A stretch of 64,000 nt of DNA from Falsiroseomonas sp041690465 (GTDB lineage: Bacteria; Pseudomonadota; Alphaproteobacteria; Acetobacterales; Acetobacteraceae), in NCBI RefSeq assembly GCF_041690465.1, contig NZ_JAWLHG010000006.1, forward strand, positions 62,001 to 126,000, written 5' to 3'. The notes below the pieces were generated by a model. It ran no database searches, was not told the origin of the DNA, and saw nothing but the letters and a program-made list of their open reading frames with translations. A program made the position numbers and the translations under genes. Positions 32,822 through 41,325 of the stretch are shown one piece after another; position 1 is the stretch's first letter; the number at the start of each line of letters is the position of its first letter.

Positions 32822-34897
32822 TCAACTCCCCTGGTCGATGTCGATGACGAGGTTGCCGTGCTCGTCGAGCATGAAGCTGGCGTCGGGACCGACGACGGTG
32901 GTGGATTCCCGCTCCTCCACCACGGCGGGACCGCGCAGCCTCTCGCCGGGTGCGAGGCGATAGCGGTCATACACGGCGCAGGGTGCGAGGCCGGTCTGCG
33001 GGAACCAGACCGGCCGCGTGCCCTTCAGCGCCGTCCCGCCGATGCTGCGGCCGAGCGCGGCCGGGACTTCGGGGCGGCTGGCGGTGGCGTGCAGGCGCCA
33101 GCTGAGCACCTCCATCGGCAAGCCCTCGATGCGGCGGTCGAACAGGCGTTCGTAGGCGTCGAGGAAGGCGCGCTCCACGCCGGCGGCGTCCAGCGCATCG
33201 GGCAGCGGCACGGGTATGTCGAAGCCCTGGCCGACATAGCGCATGTCCGCGCTGCGGCGGAACGTCACGTCGCCCGCCGCGGCACCGGCTTCCACCAGCA
33301 GGGCGCGCGCTTCCTGTTCCATCTCCGCGCAGAGCCTCGCCACCTCCGCCCAGTCCACGCCGGAAAGGCGGCGCACGCCGCTGCGCACCAGGTCGATCGC
33401 CGGCGCGGCCACCAGGAAGCCGAGCGCCGAAGCAACGCCGGCACCGGCCGGCACCACGATGCGCGAGAGCTTCAGCAGCTTCGCCAGGCCATAGGCATGC
33501 ACCGGCCCCGCGCCGCCGAAGGCCATCAGCGCATAGCGCCGCGGATCCCTGCCCTTCTCCGCGATGTACATGCGCGTCGCCGCGGCCATGTTCTCGTTGA
33601 CGACGGCGTGGATGCCGGCGGCGACCTCCAGCACCGACATGCCCAGCGGGCCGGCCAGCTCCTCCTGCACCGCGCGCTCCACGGCGGCGCGGTCGAGGCC
33701 CATCTCGCCGCCCAGGAAGTACTCGGGCGAGAGATAGCCGAGCAGCAGGTCTGCATCCGTGACCGTCGGGTGCCGCCCGCCGCGGCCGTAGCAGACCGGG
33801 CCGGGCACGCTGCCCGCGCTTTCCGGCCCCACGGTCAGCAGGCCCATGGCGCTGACCGCCGCGATGGAGCCGCCGCCGGCACCGATCTCGATGAGGTCGA
33901 TCACCGGCACCTTGAGCGGCAGGCCCGAGCCCTTGCGGAACCGCTTCACGCGCGCGGCTTCGAAGGTGGAGGAATGCTCCGCCTCGCCGCCCTCGATGAG
34001 GCACATCTTCGCGGTGGTGCCGCCCATGTCGAAGCTGATCATGTCGGCAAGGCCGCAGGCCTGGCCGACATGCATCGCCGCCATCGCGCCCGCGGCCGGG
34101 CCGCTCTCGATCAGCTGCACCGGGTTGGCGCGGGCATGCCGCACGGTCGCGATGCCGCCTGCCGAGAGCATGAGGTGCAGCGGGCCTTCCAGGCCGCGCC
34201 GCTTCAGCTCCGCCTCCAGCTTTGCCAGATAGCGGTCCATCAACGGCATGACATAGGCGTTCACGCAGGCGGTGTTGGCCCGCTCATACTCGCGGATCTC
34301 CGGCGCGACCTCGCAGGAAAGCGTGACCGGCACGCCCGGCAGTTCCTCCCGCAGGATGGCGCCGACGCGGCGCTCATGCGTGGCGTCGAGATAGCTGTGC
34401 AGCAGGCAGACCGCGACGGCCTCCACGCCCTGCGCCTTGAGCGCGCGCGCGGCCTCCCGCACCTCGCCCTCATCGAGCGGCTTCAGCACGCGCCCCTGCG
34501 CATCGAGCCGTTCCGTCACCGCATGCCGACGCGGCCTCGGTACCAGTGGTTCCGGCTTCTCGAGCGCAAGGTCGTAGAGATCGTAGCGCATCTCCCGCCC
34601 CATCTCGAGGTTGTCGCGGAAGCCACGCGTGGTGACCAGGCCGATGCGCGCGCCCTTGCGCTCGATCACCGTGTTGGTGACCAGCGTGGTGCCGTGCACC
34701 ACCTGTCGCACCTCGCCGATGCCGTTGCCGGCTTCGTCGAGAAGGCGGGCGATGCCGTCCAGGATGGCGCGGCCCGGATCCTCGGGCGTGGTCAGGCGCT
34801 TGCCGGTGAGCACGCGGCCGGCGGCCTCATCCACCAGGACGAAATCGGTGAAGGTGCCGCCGACGTCAACACCAATGCGAAGAGTAGCTGTCGTCAT
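32822..34897 (-). CDS. Hydantoinase/oxoprolinase subunit A (HyuA-type)
   Basis: A 691-residue subunit of an ATP-dependent hydantoinase/5-oxoprolinase. The N-terminus has the actin-like phosphate loop GVDVGGTFTDFVLVD, followed by VVHGTTLVTNTVIERKGA, FDMGGTTAKMCLIEGG and FGGAGPVHAYGLAK. The complex opens cyclic amides (hydantoins, 5-oxoproline) with ATP hydrolysis. The HyuB partner is two genes upstream, separated by a Bug receptor gene; the ATG overlaps that gene's stop (ATGA). Family members cannot be assigned to one substrate from sequence. Confidence 0.92.
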   Translation of the reverse strand: MTTATLRIGVDVGGTFTDFVLVDEAAGRVLTGKRLTTPEDPGRAILDGIARLLDEAGNGIGEVRQVVHGTTLVTNTVIERKGARIGLVTTRGFRDNLEMGREMRYDLYDLALEKPEPLVPRPRRHAVTERLDAQGRVLKPLDEGEVREAARALKAQGVEAVAVCLLHSYLDATHERRVGAILREELPGVPVTLSCEVAPEIREYERANTACVNAYVMPLMDRYLAKLEAELKRRGLEGPLHLMLSAGGIATVRHARANPVQLIESGPAAGAMAAMHVGQACGLADMISFDMGGTTAKMCLIEGGEAEHSSTFEAARVKRFRKGSGLPLKVPVIDLIEIGAGGGSIAAVSAMGLLTVGPESAGSVPGPVCYGRGGRHPTVTDADLLLGYLSPEYFLGGEMGLDRAAVERAVQEELAGPLGMSVLEVAAGIHAVVNENMAAATRMYIAEKGRDPRRYALMAFGGAGPVHAYGLAKLLKLSRIVVPAGAGVASALGFLVAAPAIDLVRSGVRRLSGVDWAEVARLCAEMEQEARALLVEAGAAAGDVTFRRSADMRYVGQGFDIPVPLPDALDAAGVERAFLDAYERLFDRRIEGLPMEVLSWRLHATASRPEVPAALGRSIGGTALKGTRPVWFPQTGLAPCAVYDRYRLAPGERLRGPAVVEERESTTVVGPDASFMLDEHGNLVIDIDQGS

Positions 34898-35859
34898 TCC
34901 GGCCTGATGCCTGCTGCCTGTACAACCTCGCGCCAGCGCGCCGTCTCGCTCGCCAGCATCTCCTTGAACGCCGCCGGGCCGAGACGCAGCCGATCGAGCC
35001 CCAGCGCCGGCAGACGCGCGGCCACCGCCTCGGAGCCCATCGCGGCCTGCGTCGCGACGTGCATCCGCTCCGCCATCTCGTCGGGAATGCCGACCGGGCC
35101 CAGGATGCCCCACCAGAAGGACGCCAGCAGGTCCACGCCCTGTTCGCGCAGCGTCGGCACGTCCGGCAGCGCGGCCATGCGGCGCTCCGCGGCCACGCCG
35201 ATGGCGCGCATCTGGCCGTTGGCGATCATCGGTCCGCCGGTGGCGAGTGCCTGGATCATCGCCTGCACCTGGCCGGCGAGCAGGTCGGGGATCGCCGCGC
35301 CGGTGCCACGATAGGGCACATGCGTGAGCTGCACATTCGCCTTCAGCCGCAGCAGCTCGATCATCAGATGCGTGCTGGTGGCGACACCGCCGGAGGCGAC
35401 GTTGAGCGTGCCCGGCCGTTCGCGGGCTGCCGCGAGGAACTGCCGCAGGTCCTGCCAGGGCGAGGCAGCCCCCACCACCACGATGGCCGGCGCCGCGGCA
35501 ATGGCCGAGATCGGCGTGAAATCCTTCGCGGCCTCGAACGGCGCCTGTCGCCCGGCGGCGACCTGCAGCGCCGGGATGGTCGCCAGCGGCGTGTCGCCGA
35601 ACAGCAGCGTGGTGCCGTCCGGCGGGCTGCGCATCACCATCTCCGCGCCGATCTGGCTGCCGGCGCCGGCGCGGTTCTCGACCACGATCGAGGTGTTCAG
35701 CTGCTTGCCGAGTTCCGGCGCCAGCAGGCGTGCCAGCGTGTCCGAACCGCCGCCAGGGGCGAAGGGCACGATCAGCCGTATCGGGCGCTGCTGCGCATGG
35801 GCAAGCGCAGGCATCGCGAGAGTGGTGGCAACGAGCGCACGGCGTGACAAGCTCCGCAT
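34894..35859 (-). CDS. Bug-family tripartite tricarboxylate transporter receptor
   Basis: A 321-residue periplasmic binding protein. The leader MRSLSRRALVATTLAMPALAHAQ has an RR pair and an AHA cleavage site, then the mature start RPIRLIVPFAPGGGSDTLAR, the Bug signature, with later DVPTLREQGVD. Bug receptors bind carboxylates or amino-acid-like ligands. The membrane parts (TctA, TctB) are not in the window, so this is an orphan receptor, as is frequent in these bacteria. It is embedded between hyuB (1-nt gap) and hyuA (4-nt overlap), implying that its ligand is the substrate of HyuAB. Confidence 0.92.
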   Translation of the reverse strand: MRSLSRRALVATTLAMPALAHAQQRPIRLIVPFAPGGGSDTLARLLAPELGKQLNTSIVVENRAGAGSQIGAEMVMRSPPDGTTLLFGDTPLATIPALQVAAGRQAPFEAAKDFTPISAIAAAPAIVVVGAASPWQDLRQFLAAARERPGTLNVASGGVATSTHLMIELLRLKANVQLTHVPYRGTGAAIPDLLAGQVQAMIQALATGGPMIANGQMRAIGVAAERRMAALPDVPTLREQGVDLLASFWWGILGPVGIPDEMAERMHVATQAAMGSEAVAARLPALGLDRLRLGPAAFKEMLASETARWREVVQAAGIRPE

Positions 35860-35860
35860 C

Positions 35861-37510
35861 TCAGGCCTCCTGTCCGTAATCCCGTCTCGCGCCGTTGCGC
35901 GTGACGTAGCCATCCTCCACGTCGCGCCGAACCGCTTCCGGGTCACGGTCGCGGGGGTCACCGTAACCCCCGCCGCCGCCGTAATGCATCACCAGTCTGT
36001 CGCCGGGCTGCAGCATGGAGCGGCCCTTGGGATGCGGCCGCGTGCCGTCCTGCTTCGCCACCAGCGCCGGCGCGCCGGCGCCGCCGCCCCCCTGGCCGCC
36101 CGCCGGGTGCTTCATGCGGTCGGCGATCAGCGACAGCCGCACCGGCTCGTCGGACATCACCTCGAGCTCGACCTCCTGCCCGAGGCCGCCGCGCCACCTG
36201 CCGGGGCCGCCGCTATCCGCAAGCAGGTCCTTGCGCCAGATCAGCACCGGGCAGCTCGCCTCGAACGCCTCGATGGAGCCGGAGCCGGAGTTGGTGGGGA
36301 AGGCGGTGGCGTTCAGCCCGTCGCGCCCCTCGCCCGCGCCCATGCCACCGCTGCCGAACAGCACCTGGGAGAAGCGGTCGCCGCGGCGGTCGCGGCCCGT
36401 CACCACCGGCCGGGGCGAGGGAGAGGCGCTGTCGGCGATTATCCTGCCCGGCACCACCTGCGCCAGCGCGCCATAGATCGCGCCGGAGAGGAACAGCCCC
36501 GTCAGGTGCCGCGCATTCACTGCCGCCGGATAGCGCGGGTTCAGGATCGAGCCCTCCGGCGCCGTCACCGTCACCGCGCGATAGCTGCCCTCGTTGCGCG
36601 GCGTGTCGGGATCGAGCGCGCATTTCAGCGGATAGACGGTGTAGGCGTAGGTGTAGTTCATCACGCTGTTCAGCCCGCGCGCGACCTGCGGCGAGGTGCC
36701 GGCATAGTCCACCGTCAACGTGTCGCCCTTCACCCTGACGGCGCATTCGATGCGCGTCTCGGCATCCTCGTAGCCGTCGGCGTGGATCACGTGGCGCCAG
36801 GTGCCGTCCGGCAGGGCAGCGATCGCCTTGCGCATCGCCTGGTCGGCGCGCGACTGCAACTCGGCGGAGAGGTCCGTCAGGTCTTCCAGACCCGTGTCGT
36901 CCAGGAACTCCAGCAGCCGGCGGGCGCAGACGGTCTGCGCGGTGACCTGCGCCGCGATGTCCCCCATCACCTGGTCGGCGACGCGCACATTGGCGCGGAT
37001 CATCTTGGTGAGCTCGCGGTTCTCCCTGCCCTCCATCATCAGCTTGGTGGGTAGGATGCGGATGCCTTCCTCGTACACCTCCTGGCAGTCGGCGGACCAC
37101 AGAACGCCGCCGATGTCGGGCATGTGCGAGGTGGCGCCCGCGAAGGCGACCAGCTTGCCGTTCCGGAACACCGGCGAGACGGTGGTGATGTCGAGCAGGT
37201 GTCCCGTCGCCATCCAGGGGTCGTTCGTGATCAGCACGTCGCCCGGACGCAGCTCCTCCACCAGGATCTCGGCCAGCATGTGCTTCAGCGTACGCGGCAG
37301 CAGGCCGACGAAGCTCGGGATGCCGGTGGAGTTCTCGGCGAGACTTGCGCCTGAGGCATCCATCAGCACCGTCGCGTAGTCGTTGGATTCGCGCACGATG
37401 GTGGAGAAGGACGTACGCAGCAGCGCGGCCGCCGCCTCGTCGGCGATGGAGATCAGCCGGCTCCAGAGGATCTGGAGCGTCACAGGGTCGAAGCGGCCAG
37501 CGTCTCGCAT
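35861..37510 (-). CDS. Hydantoinase/oxoprolinase subunit B (HyuB-type)
   Basis: A 549-residue catalytic-type subunit: RESNDYATVLMDASG, ITNDPWMATGHLLDI (with conserved Asp and His) and a Gly-rich C-terminal half (SGGPGRWRGGLGQE, HYGGGGGYGDPRDRD) typical of HyuB. It works with HyuA in ATP-dependent opening of cyclic amides. It is the first gene of a five-gene unit in which all junctions overlap or are separated by at most 6 nt. The start is ATG 37510. Confidence 0.92.
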   Translation of the reverse strand: MRDAGRFDPVTLQILWSRLISIADEAAAALLRTSFSTIVRESNDYATVLMDASGASLAENSTGIPSFVGLLPRTLKHMLAEILVEELRPGDVLITNDPWMATGHLLDITTVSPVFRNGKLVAFAGATSHMPDIGGVLWSADCQEVYEEGIRILPTKLMMEGRENRELTKMIRANVRVADQVMGDIAAQVTAQTVCARRLLEFLDDTGLEDLTDLSAELQSRADQAMRKAIAALPDGTWRHVIHADGYEDAETRIECAVRVKGDTLTVDYAGTSPQVARGLNSVMNYTYAYTVYPLKCALDPDTPRNEGSYRAVTVTAPEGSILNPRYPAAVNARHLTGLFLSGAIYGALAQVVPGRIIADSASPSPRPVVTGRDRRGDRFSQVLFGSGGMGAGEGRDGLNATAFPTNSGSGSIEAFEASCPVLIWRKDLLADSGGPGRWRGGLGQEVELEVMSDEPVRLSLIADRMKHPAGGQGGGGAGAPALVAKQDGTRPHPKGRSMLQPGDRLVMHYGGGGGYGDPRDRDPEAVRRDVEDGYVTRNGARRDYGQEA

Positions 37511-37592
37511 GCGGGTCCTGTCGTGCTTGTCCGTACCACTTTGCCAGCTCCTCGCGCGGCGTCGAGCCCCTCAGGCGCCGCAAGGCCCGCGC

Positions 37593-39197
37593 TCATTGCA
37601 TGCCGGCGCCGCGCCTGGCCAGGATGTGGTCGGCGCTGCGCAGCGCCAGCGCCTGGATCGTGTGGGCCGGGTTGACGGCCGCCGCCGTCACGAAGGTGCT
37701 GCCATCGGCGAGGTAGAGATTCGGCACCGCATGCGCGCGGCCCCAGCGGTCCACCACGGATGCTGCCGGGTCATCCCCCATCCGCGCGGTGCCCATCAGG
37801 TGGAATCCGGCATCGGCGACCAGCGGCGTCGCCTGGGTCTGCTCGGCGCCGATCGCCGCCATGAGCTCCGCCGCGCGGGCCAGGCCGTGGTCGAGGATTG
37901 CGCGGCTGTTCTCGCCGACACGGTAGATCATGCGCACGCCCGGCAGTCCCTGCGCATCGGCGCGGTCGGGCGCCAGCTCGACGCGGTTCGCCTCTTCCGG
38001 CAGGTCGTCGGCGCAGATCGAGATCGCCAGCGTGTGGCCGAAGCTGCGCGCGAAGGCGGCGTGGTGAGCGCTGCCCCAGGGCAGCCGTCCGAGACCGCCG
38101 CCGGCCAATGCCATGCCGGTCGGACCGGTGCCGCGCAGCACCTGCATCTTGAAGCCGCGCACGAAGCCGCGACGGAGATCCGTCTCGTAGAACTGGCGGG
38201 AGACGATGCCGCCGGCGGCGATGCCCCGATGCCCGCCGACCTGCTCGGCGAAGCGGCCGCCTAGGCGCGCCAGCGGATGCAGCATCAACCGCCGCCCGAC
38301 GAGGCCGCTGTCATTCGCCAGGCCCTCCGGAAAGCGCGCGCTCCGCGAGAGCAGCAGCAGCCGCGGCGTGCCGAGCCCGTTCGCCGCCACCACCACCACA
38401 TCGGCCGCCACGCGGTGCCGCGCACCGCGGGCATCCAGCCACACCGCGCCGGTCGCGCGCTCGCCTGCCGCATCGGTCAGGATGCGCTCCACGCGTGCGC
38501 CGGCGACCAGCCGCGCGCCGGCGGCCAGCGCAGCGGGCCAATAGGTTATGTCGGCCGAGGCCTTGGCGCGTCTGTGACAGCCGATCTCGCAGGGGCCGCA
38601 ATGGTTGCAGGCGGACCGGCCGACGAGGTCGCGCGTCGTCACCGCGATGTCAGCCGGCCACCAGTGCCAGCCCAGCCGCTCGAAACCGGCGACGACGCGG
38701 TCTCGCTCGAAGGGCAGCAGCGATGCGGGCGGCAGGCGCTCGCCCTGCCCGGGCGGATAGGCGGGGTTGCCGGGCGCGCCGGCGCAGCCGCTCATCCGCT
38801 CGTTCAGCGCGTAATAGGGCGCGAGTTCGTCATAGGTCAGCGGCCAGTCGTCGCCGACAGCATCGAGCGTGCGCATGCGGTAATCGGAGGGGTGGAAGCG
38901 CGGCAGATGCGCCGACCACATCACCGTGGAGCCGCCGACGCCGGCGAACATCAGCGGGCGGATCGGGCAGGCGGAATCGTCCACCGGATAGTCCGCGAAG
39001 GCAGCGCGGCGATTCGGGTTGGGATGCCAGTCGCGCATCCGCCGCCGCTCCCAATCCGGCTGATCGGCGGGGCCTGTCTCGGGCGGCGCCCAGCCGCCGG
39101 CCTCCAGGCAGAGCACGCGCACGCCCTGCGTCGCGAGCCGCCAGCTCAGCGCCGCGCCGCCGGCGCCGGCGCCGATGACGAGGACCTCGGTTTCCAT
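37593..39197 (-). CDS. GMC oxidoreductase with cysteine cluster, first copy
   Basis: A 534-residue FAD enzyme of the GMC superfamily. The ADP-binding motif GAGAGGA is at residues 10-16, VGGSTVMWSAHLPR at 87-100, and HLMGTARMGDDP and VNPAHTIQALALRSA at the C-terminus. Cys197, Cys200, Cys203 and Cys207 form a CX2CX2CX3C cluster, like that of gluconate 2-dehydrogenase flavoprotein subunits and possibly binding Fe-S. No signal peptide is present. It overlaps the upstream FadH-like gene by one base (TGATG). No small or cytochrome subunit is adjacent. A paralogue lies at 47344-48882. Confidence 0.9.
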   Translation of the reverse strand: METEVLVIGAGAGGAALSWRLATQGVRVLCLEAGGWAPPETGPADQPDWERRRMRDWHPNPNRRAAFADYPVDDSACPIRPLMFAGVGGSTVMWSAHLPRFHPSDYRMRTLDAVGDDWPLTYDELAPYYALNERMSGCAGAPGNPAYPPGQGERLPPASLLPFERDRVVAGFERLGWHWWPADIAVTTRDLVGRSACNHCGPCEIGCHRRAKASADITYWPAALAAGARLVAGARVERILTDAAGERATGAVWLDARGARHRVAADVVVVAANGLGTPRLLLLSRSARFPEGLANDSGLVGRRLMLHPLARLGGRFAEQVGGHRGIAAGGIVSRQFYETDLRRGFVRGFKMQVLRGTGPTGMALAGGGLGRLPWGSAHHAAFARSFGHTLAISICADDLPEEANRVELAPDRADAQGLPGVRMIYRVGENSRAILDHGLARAAELMAAIGAEQTQATPLVADAGFHLMGTARMGDDPAASVVDRWGRAHAVPNLYLADGSTFVTAAAVNPAHTIQALALRSADHILARRGAGMQ

Positions 39198-41215
39198 CAG
39201 AGCGCGCGGCCGATCTCGTGGCCTTCGAACACCGCCTCGATCGCAGAGCGCGGCGATGCGCAGTCGCCAGCCAGGTGCAGCGCAGGCGGCGCGTTGCGGC
39301 CGGCGAGCCGCGTGCGCAGTTCCGCGGCGAGCCCGTCGCGCGGCAGGCCGTGCGCTGGCGCGATCACCGCGTCAAATCCGGACACCTCCTCCAATTCGCC
39401 GGTCGAGAGATCGGCCAGCACCGCCTCGCCCGGCCCGCGCCAGGCATGGAGGGTGTGCAACGCCAGGATCCTCACGCCGGCCCGCTTCAGGCGTTGCCGC
39501 CATGCGAAGGAGGAGTAGATGTTCACCTGCCAGCCAGGCGTGCCGGTCGGCGCAATGAGCGTGACCTCGCGCCCGGTGCCGGCGAGCCATTCGACGAAGC
39601 CGGCGATCGCAAAGCTCCCGAGGTTGTCCTGCACCGCAACACGGCGCGGCAGCGCCTCTGGCACGGCCAGCGCCTGCTCCATGGTCAGGCCGGTGCCGCC
39701 GCCGGGGAAGGTGCTGCCGGCCGGCTCGACGCCCAGCGCCAGCACCACCGCATCCACTCCGGCGGCGAGCACCAGCCCGGCATCGGCACGATGGTTGAGC
39801 CGCACAAGTACGCCGGCACGTTGCAGCGCCGCGCGCTGGAAGTCGAGAAGCTGCGCCATCTCGCCGCGCAGCGCCGGCTGCCGCTCGGTCCAGGCGAGCG
39901 CCCCGCCGAGCCGGTCGAAGGCTTCCCACAGTTCCACCTGATGGCCGCGGCGCGCGGCGATGGCCGCGGCTTCCATCCCGGCCGGGCCGCCGCCCACCAC
40001 CAGCACGCGGCGCGGCGTGGCAACTGGCGGCGGCGGCTCCGGCCATTCCGCCTCGCGCCCGGCGCGCGGATTGGCGAGGCAGGTGATGGCCAGCGACTGC
40101 GCCAGGAAGCCGGCGCAGCCCTGATTGCAGGAGAGGCAGGGCCGCCCCTCCGCCGCCCGCCCCTCCGCCGCGAGGCGCACCAGCGCCGGCTCGGCGATGT
40201 GCGCGCGCGCCATGCCGACCATCGCGATGTCGCCATCCGCCAGCATGGCGTCGGCTGCGGCGATGCTGCGGAAGCGGCAGACGGCGAAGACCGGCACATC
40301 CTGCCCCGCCTCGCGCAGCGCCGCGGCGATGCCGCGCGGCAGGTGGTGGAAGCTGTCGGGCGCGAAGGCCATGTCGGCCATCTGCGTCGAGATGGTGGCG
40401 CTGCCGTGATAGGCGCTGTGGCTGACATTGACGAAGTCCACCGCCACCTCGCCGCAGAGCCGCGCAACGATGCGCTGCATGTCCGGCAGCGTCAGCCCGC
40501 CTTCGAGGAACTCGTCCGCCGAGACGCGCAGCCCGACCGCGACGCCGGCACCGACCGAAGCGCGCACGCGGCGCAGGCATTCCAGCGCGAGCCGCATGCG
40601 GTTCTCCTCGCTGCCGCCCCAGTCATCGGTGCGCCGGTTCACCGCCGGCGAGAGGAACTGCTGCAGCAGGTGGCCATGCGCCATGGTCAGTTCGATGCCG
40701 TCCAGCCCGGCCTCGACCAGGTTCGAGGCGACCTCGCCATGGGCGGCGATCACCTGCGCGATCTCCTCCTCCGTCATCGGGTGCGGCGGCGGCGCGGTGG
40801 CGGTCCATGGTACCGCGGAGGCCGACCAGGATGGCGTCCGCGCGAAGTTGCCGTCGATGTGCCGGCCGAGATGGATCACCTGGCCGAACAGCCGCGCGCC
40901 TTCCTCCTGCACCGCGCGCGCGATCTTCGCGAAGCGCGGGATGGCGTTGCGCTCATAGCCATTGACGCCCTGGCGCCGGCCGAGCGAGGAGCGGTGGACG
41001 CGGATACCCTCGAATACGATCAGCGCCGCACCGCCGCGCGCCCTTTCCCGATGGTAAGCCAGATGACGGTCGGAAGGCAGGTTGTCCTCGCCGTAATTCG
41101 TGGTATGGGCGGGCACCAGGATGCGGTTGCGCAACTCGACGCCACCGATGCGCAGCGGGCGGAAGACATTCGGATGACGCCGGGCGCCGGCCATCTCCCA
41201 CGGTCCATCCGGCAT
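39197..41215 (-). CDS. NADH:flavin oxidoreductase (2,4-dienoyl-CoA reductase/old yellow enzyme type)
   Basis: A 672-residue three-part flavoenzyme. An FMN-binding TIM barrel (residues 15-340; VNVSHSAYHG, MAHGHLLQQFLSP) is followed by a 4Fe-4S site with cysteines in CX2CX3CX11C spacing (about 359-378) and an FAD/NAD(P)-binding half (VLVVGGGPAGMEAA). Relatives reduce 2,4-dienoyl-CoA, trimethylamine or activated enones. GGGAGGTG lies 5 nt before ATG 41215. It is divergent from the ABC transporter operon and coupled to the GMC gene downstream, so it probably acts on the same imported compound. Exact substrate unknown. Confidence 0.92.
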   Translation of the reverse strand: MPDGPWEMAGARRHPNVFRPLRIGGVELRNRILVPAHTTNYGEDNLPSDRHLAYHRERARGGAALIVFEGIRVHRSSLGRRQGVNGYERNAIPRFAKIARAVQEEGARLFGQVIHLGRHIDGNFARTPSWSASAVPWTATAPPPHPMTEEEIAQVIAAHGEVASNLVEAGLDGIELTMAHGHLLQQFLSPAVNRRTDDWGGSEENRMRLALECLRRVRASVGAGVAVGLRVSADEFLEGGLTLPDMQRIVARLCGEVAVDFVNVSHSAYHGSATISTQMADMAFAPDSFHHLPRGIAAALREAGQDVPVFAVCRFRSIAAADAMLADGDIAMVGMARAHIAEPALVRLAAEGRAAEGRPCLSCNQGCAGFLAQSLAITCLANPRAGREAEWPEPPPPVATPRRVLVVGGGPAGMEAAAIAARRGHQVELWEAFDRLGGALAWTERQPALRGEMAQLLDFQRAALQRAGVLVRLNHRADAGLVLAAGVDAVVLALGVEPAGSTFPGGGTGLTMEQALAVPEALPRRVAVQDNLGSFAIAGFVEWLAGTGREVTLIAPTGTPGWQVNIYSSFAWRQRLKRAGVRILALHTLHAWRGPGEAVLADLSTGELEEVSGFDAVIAPAHGLPRDGLAAELRTRLAGRNAPPALHLAGDCASPRSAIEAVFEGHEIGRAL

Positions 41216-41325
41216 CGTTCACCTCCCCTGCCACATCCCCAGCGCTTGCAGTCTTGACGCGAAGAGGCTGCGAGGCAACCGTAGATGTCCGGACAAGGTG
41301 CGTCACAGGACGAACGGGAGAGGCA
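41216..41325. promoter_or_regulatory. Divergent promoter region FadH-like gene / ABC transporter operon
   Basis: A 110 bp intergenic region between two divergent catabolic units, the natural control point for both. A TTGACG at 41254-41259 could be a plus-strand -35 box, but the -10 is weak. The stretch around it (GTCTTGAC, then GCGAAGAGGCT) recurs almost exactly at 2727-2746 upstream of the lipoprotein gene. No regulator gene is adjacent. Confidence 0.4.

Noticed and set aside
32858..35314. An 818-codon plus-strand frame opposite hyuA
   Set aside because: Antisense shadow with no recognisable protein features; hyuA itself is complete and conserved.
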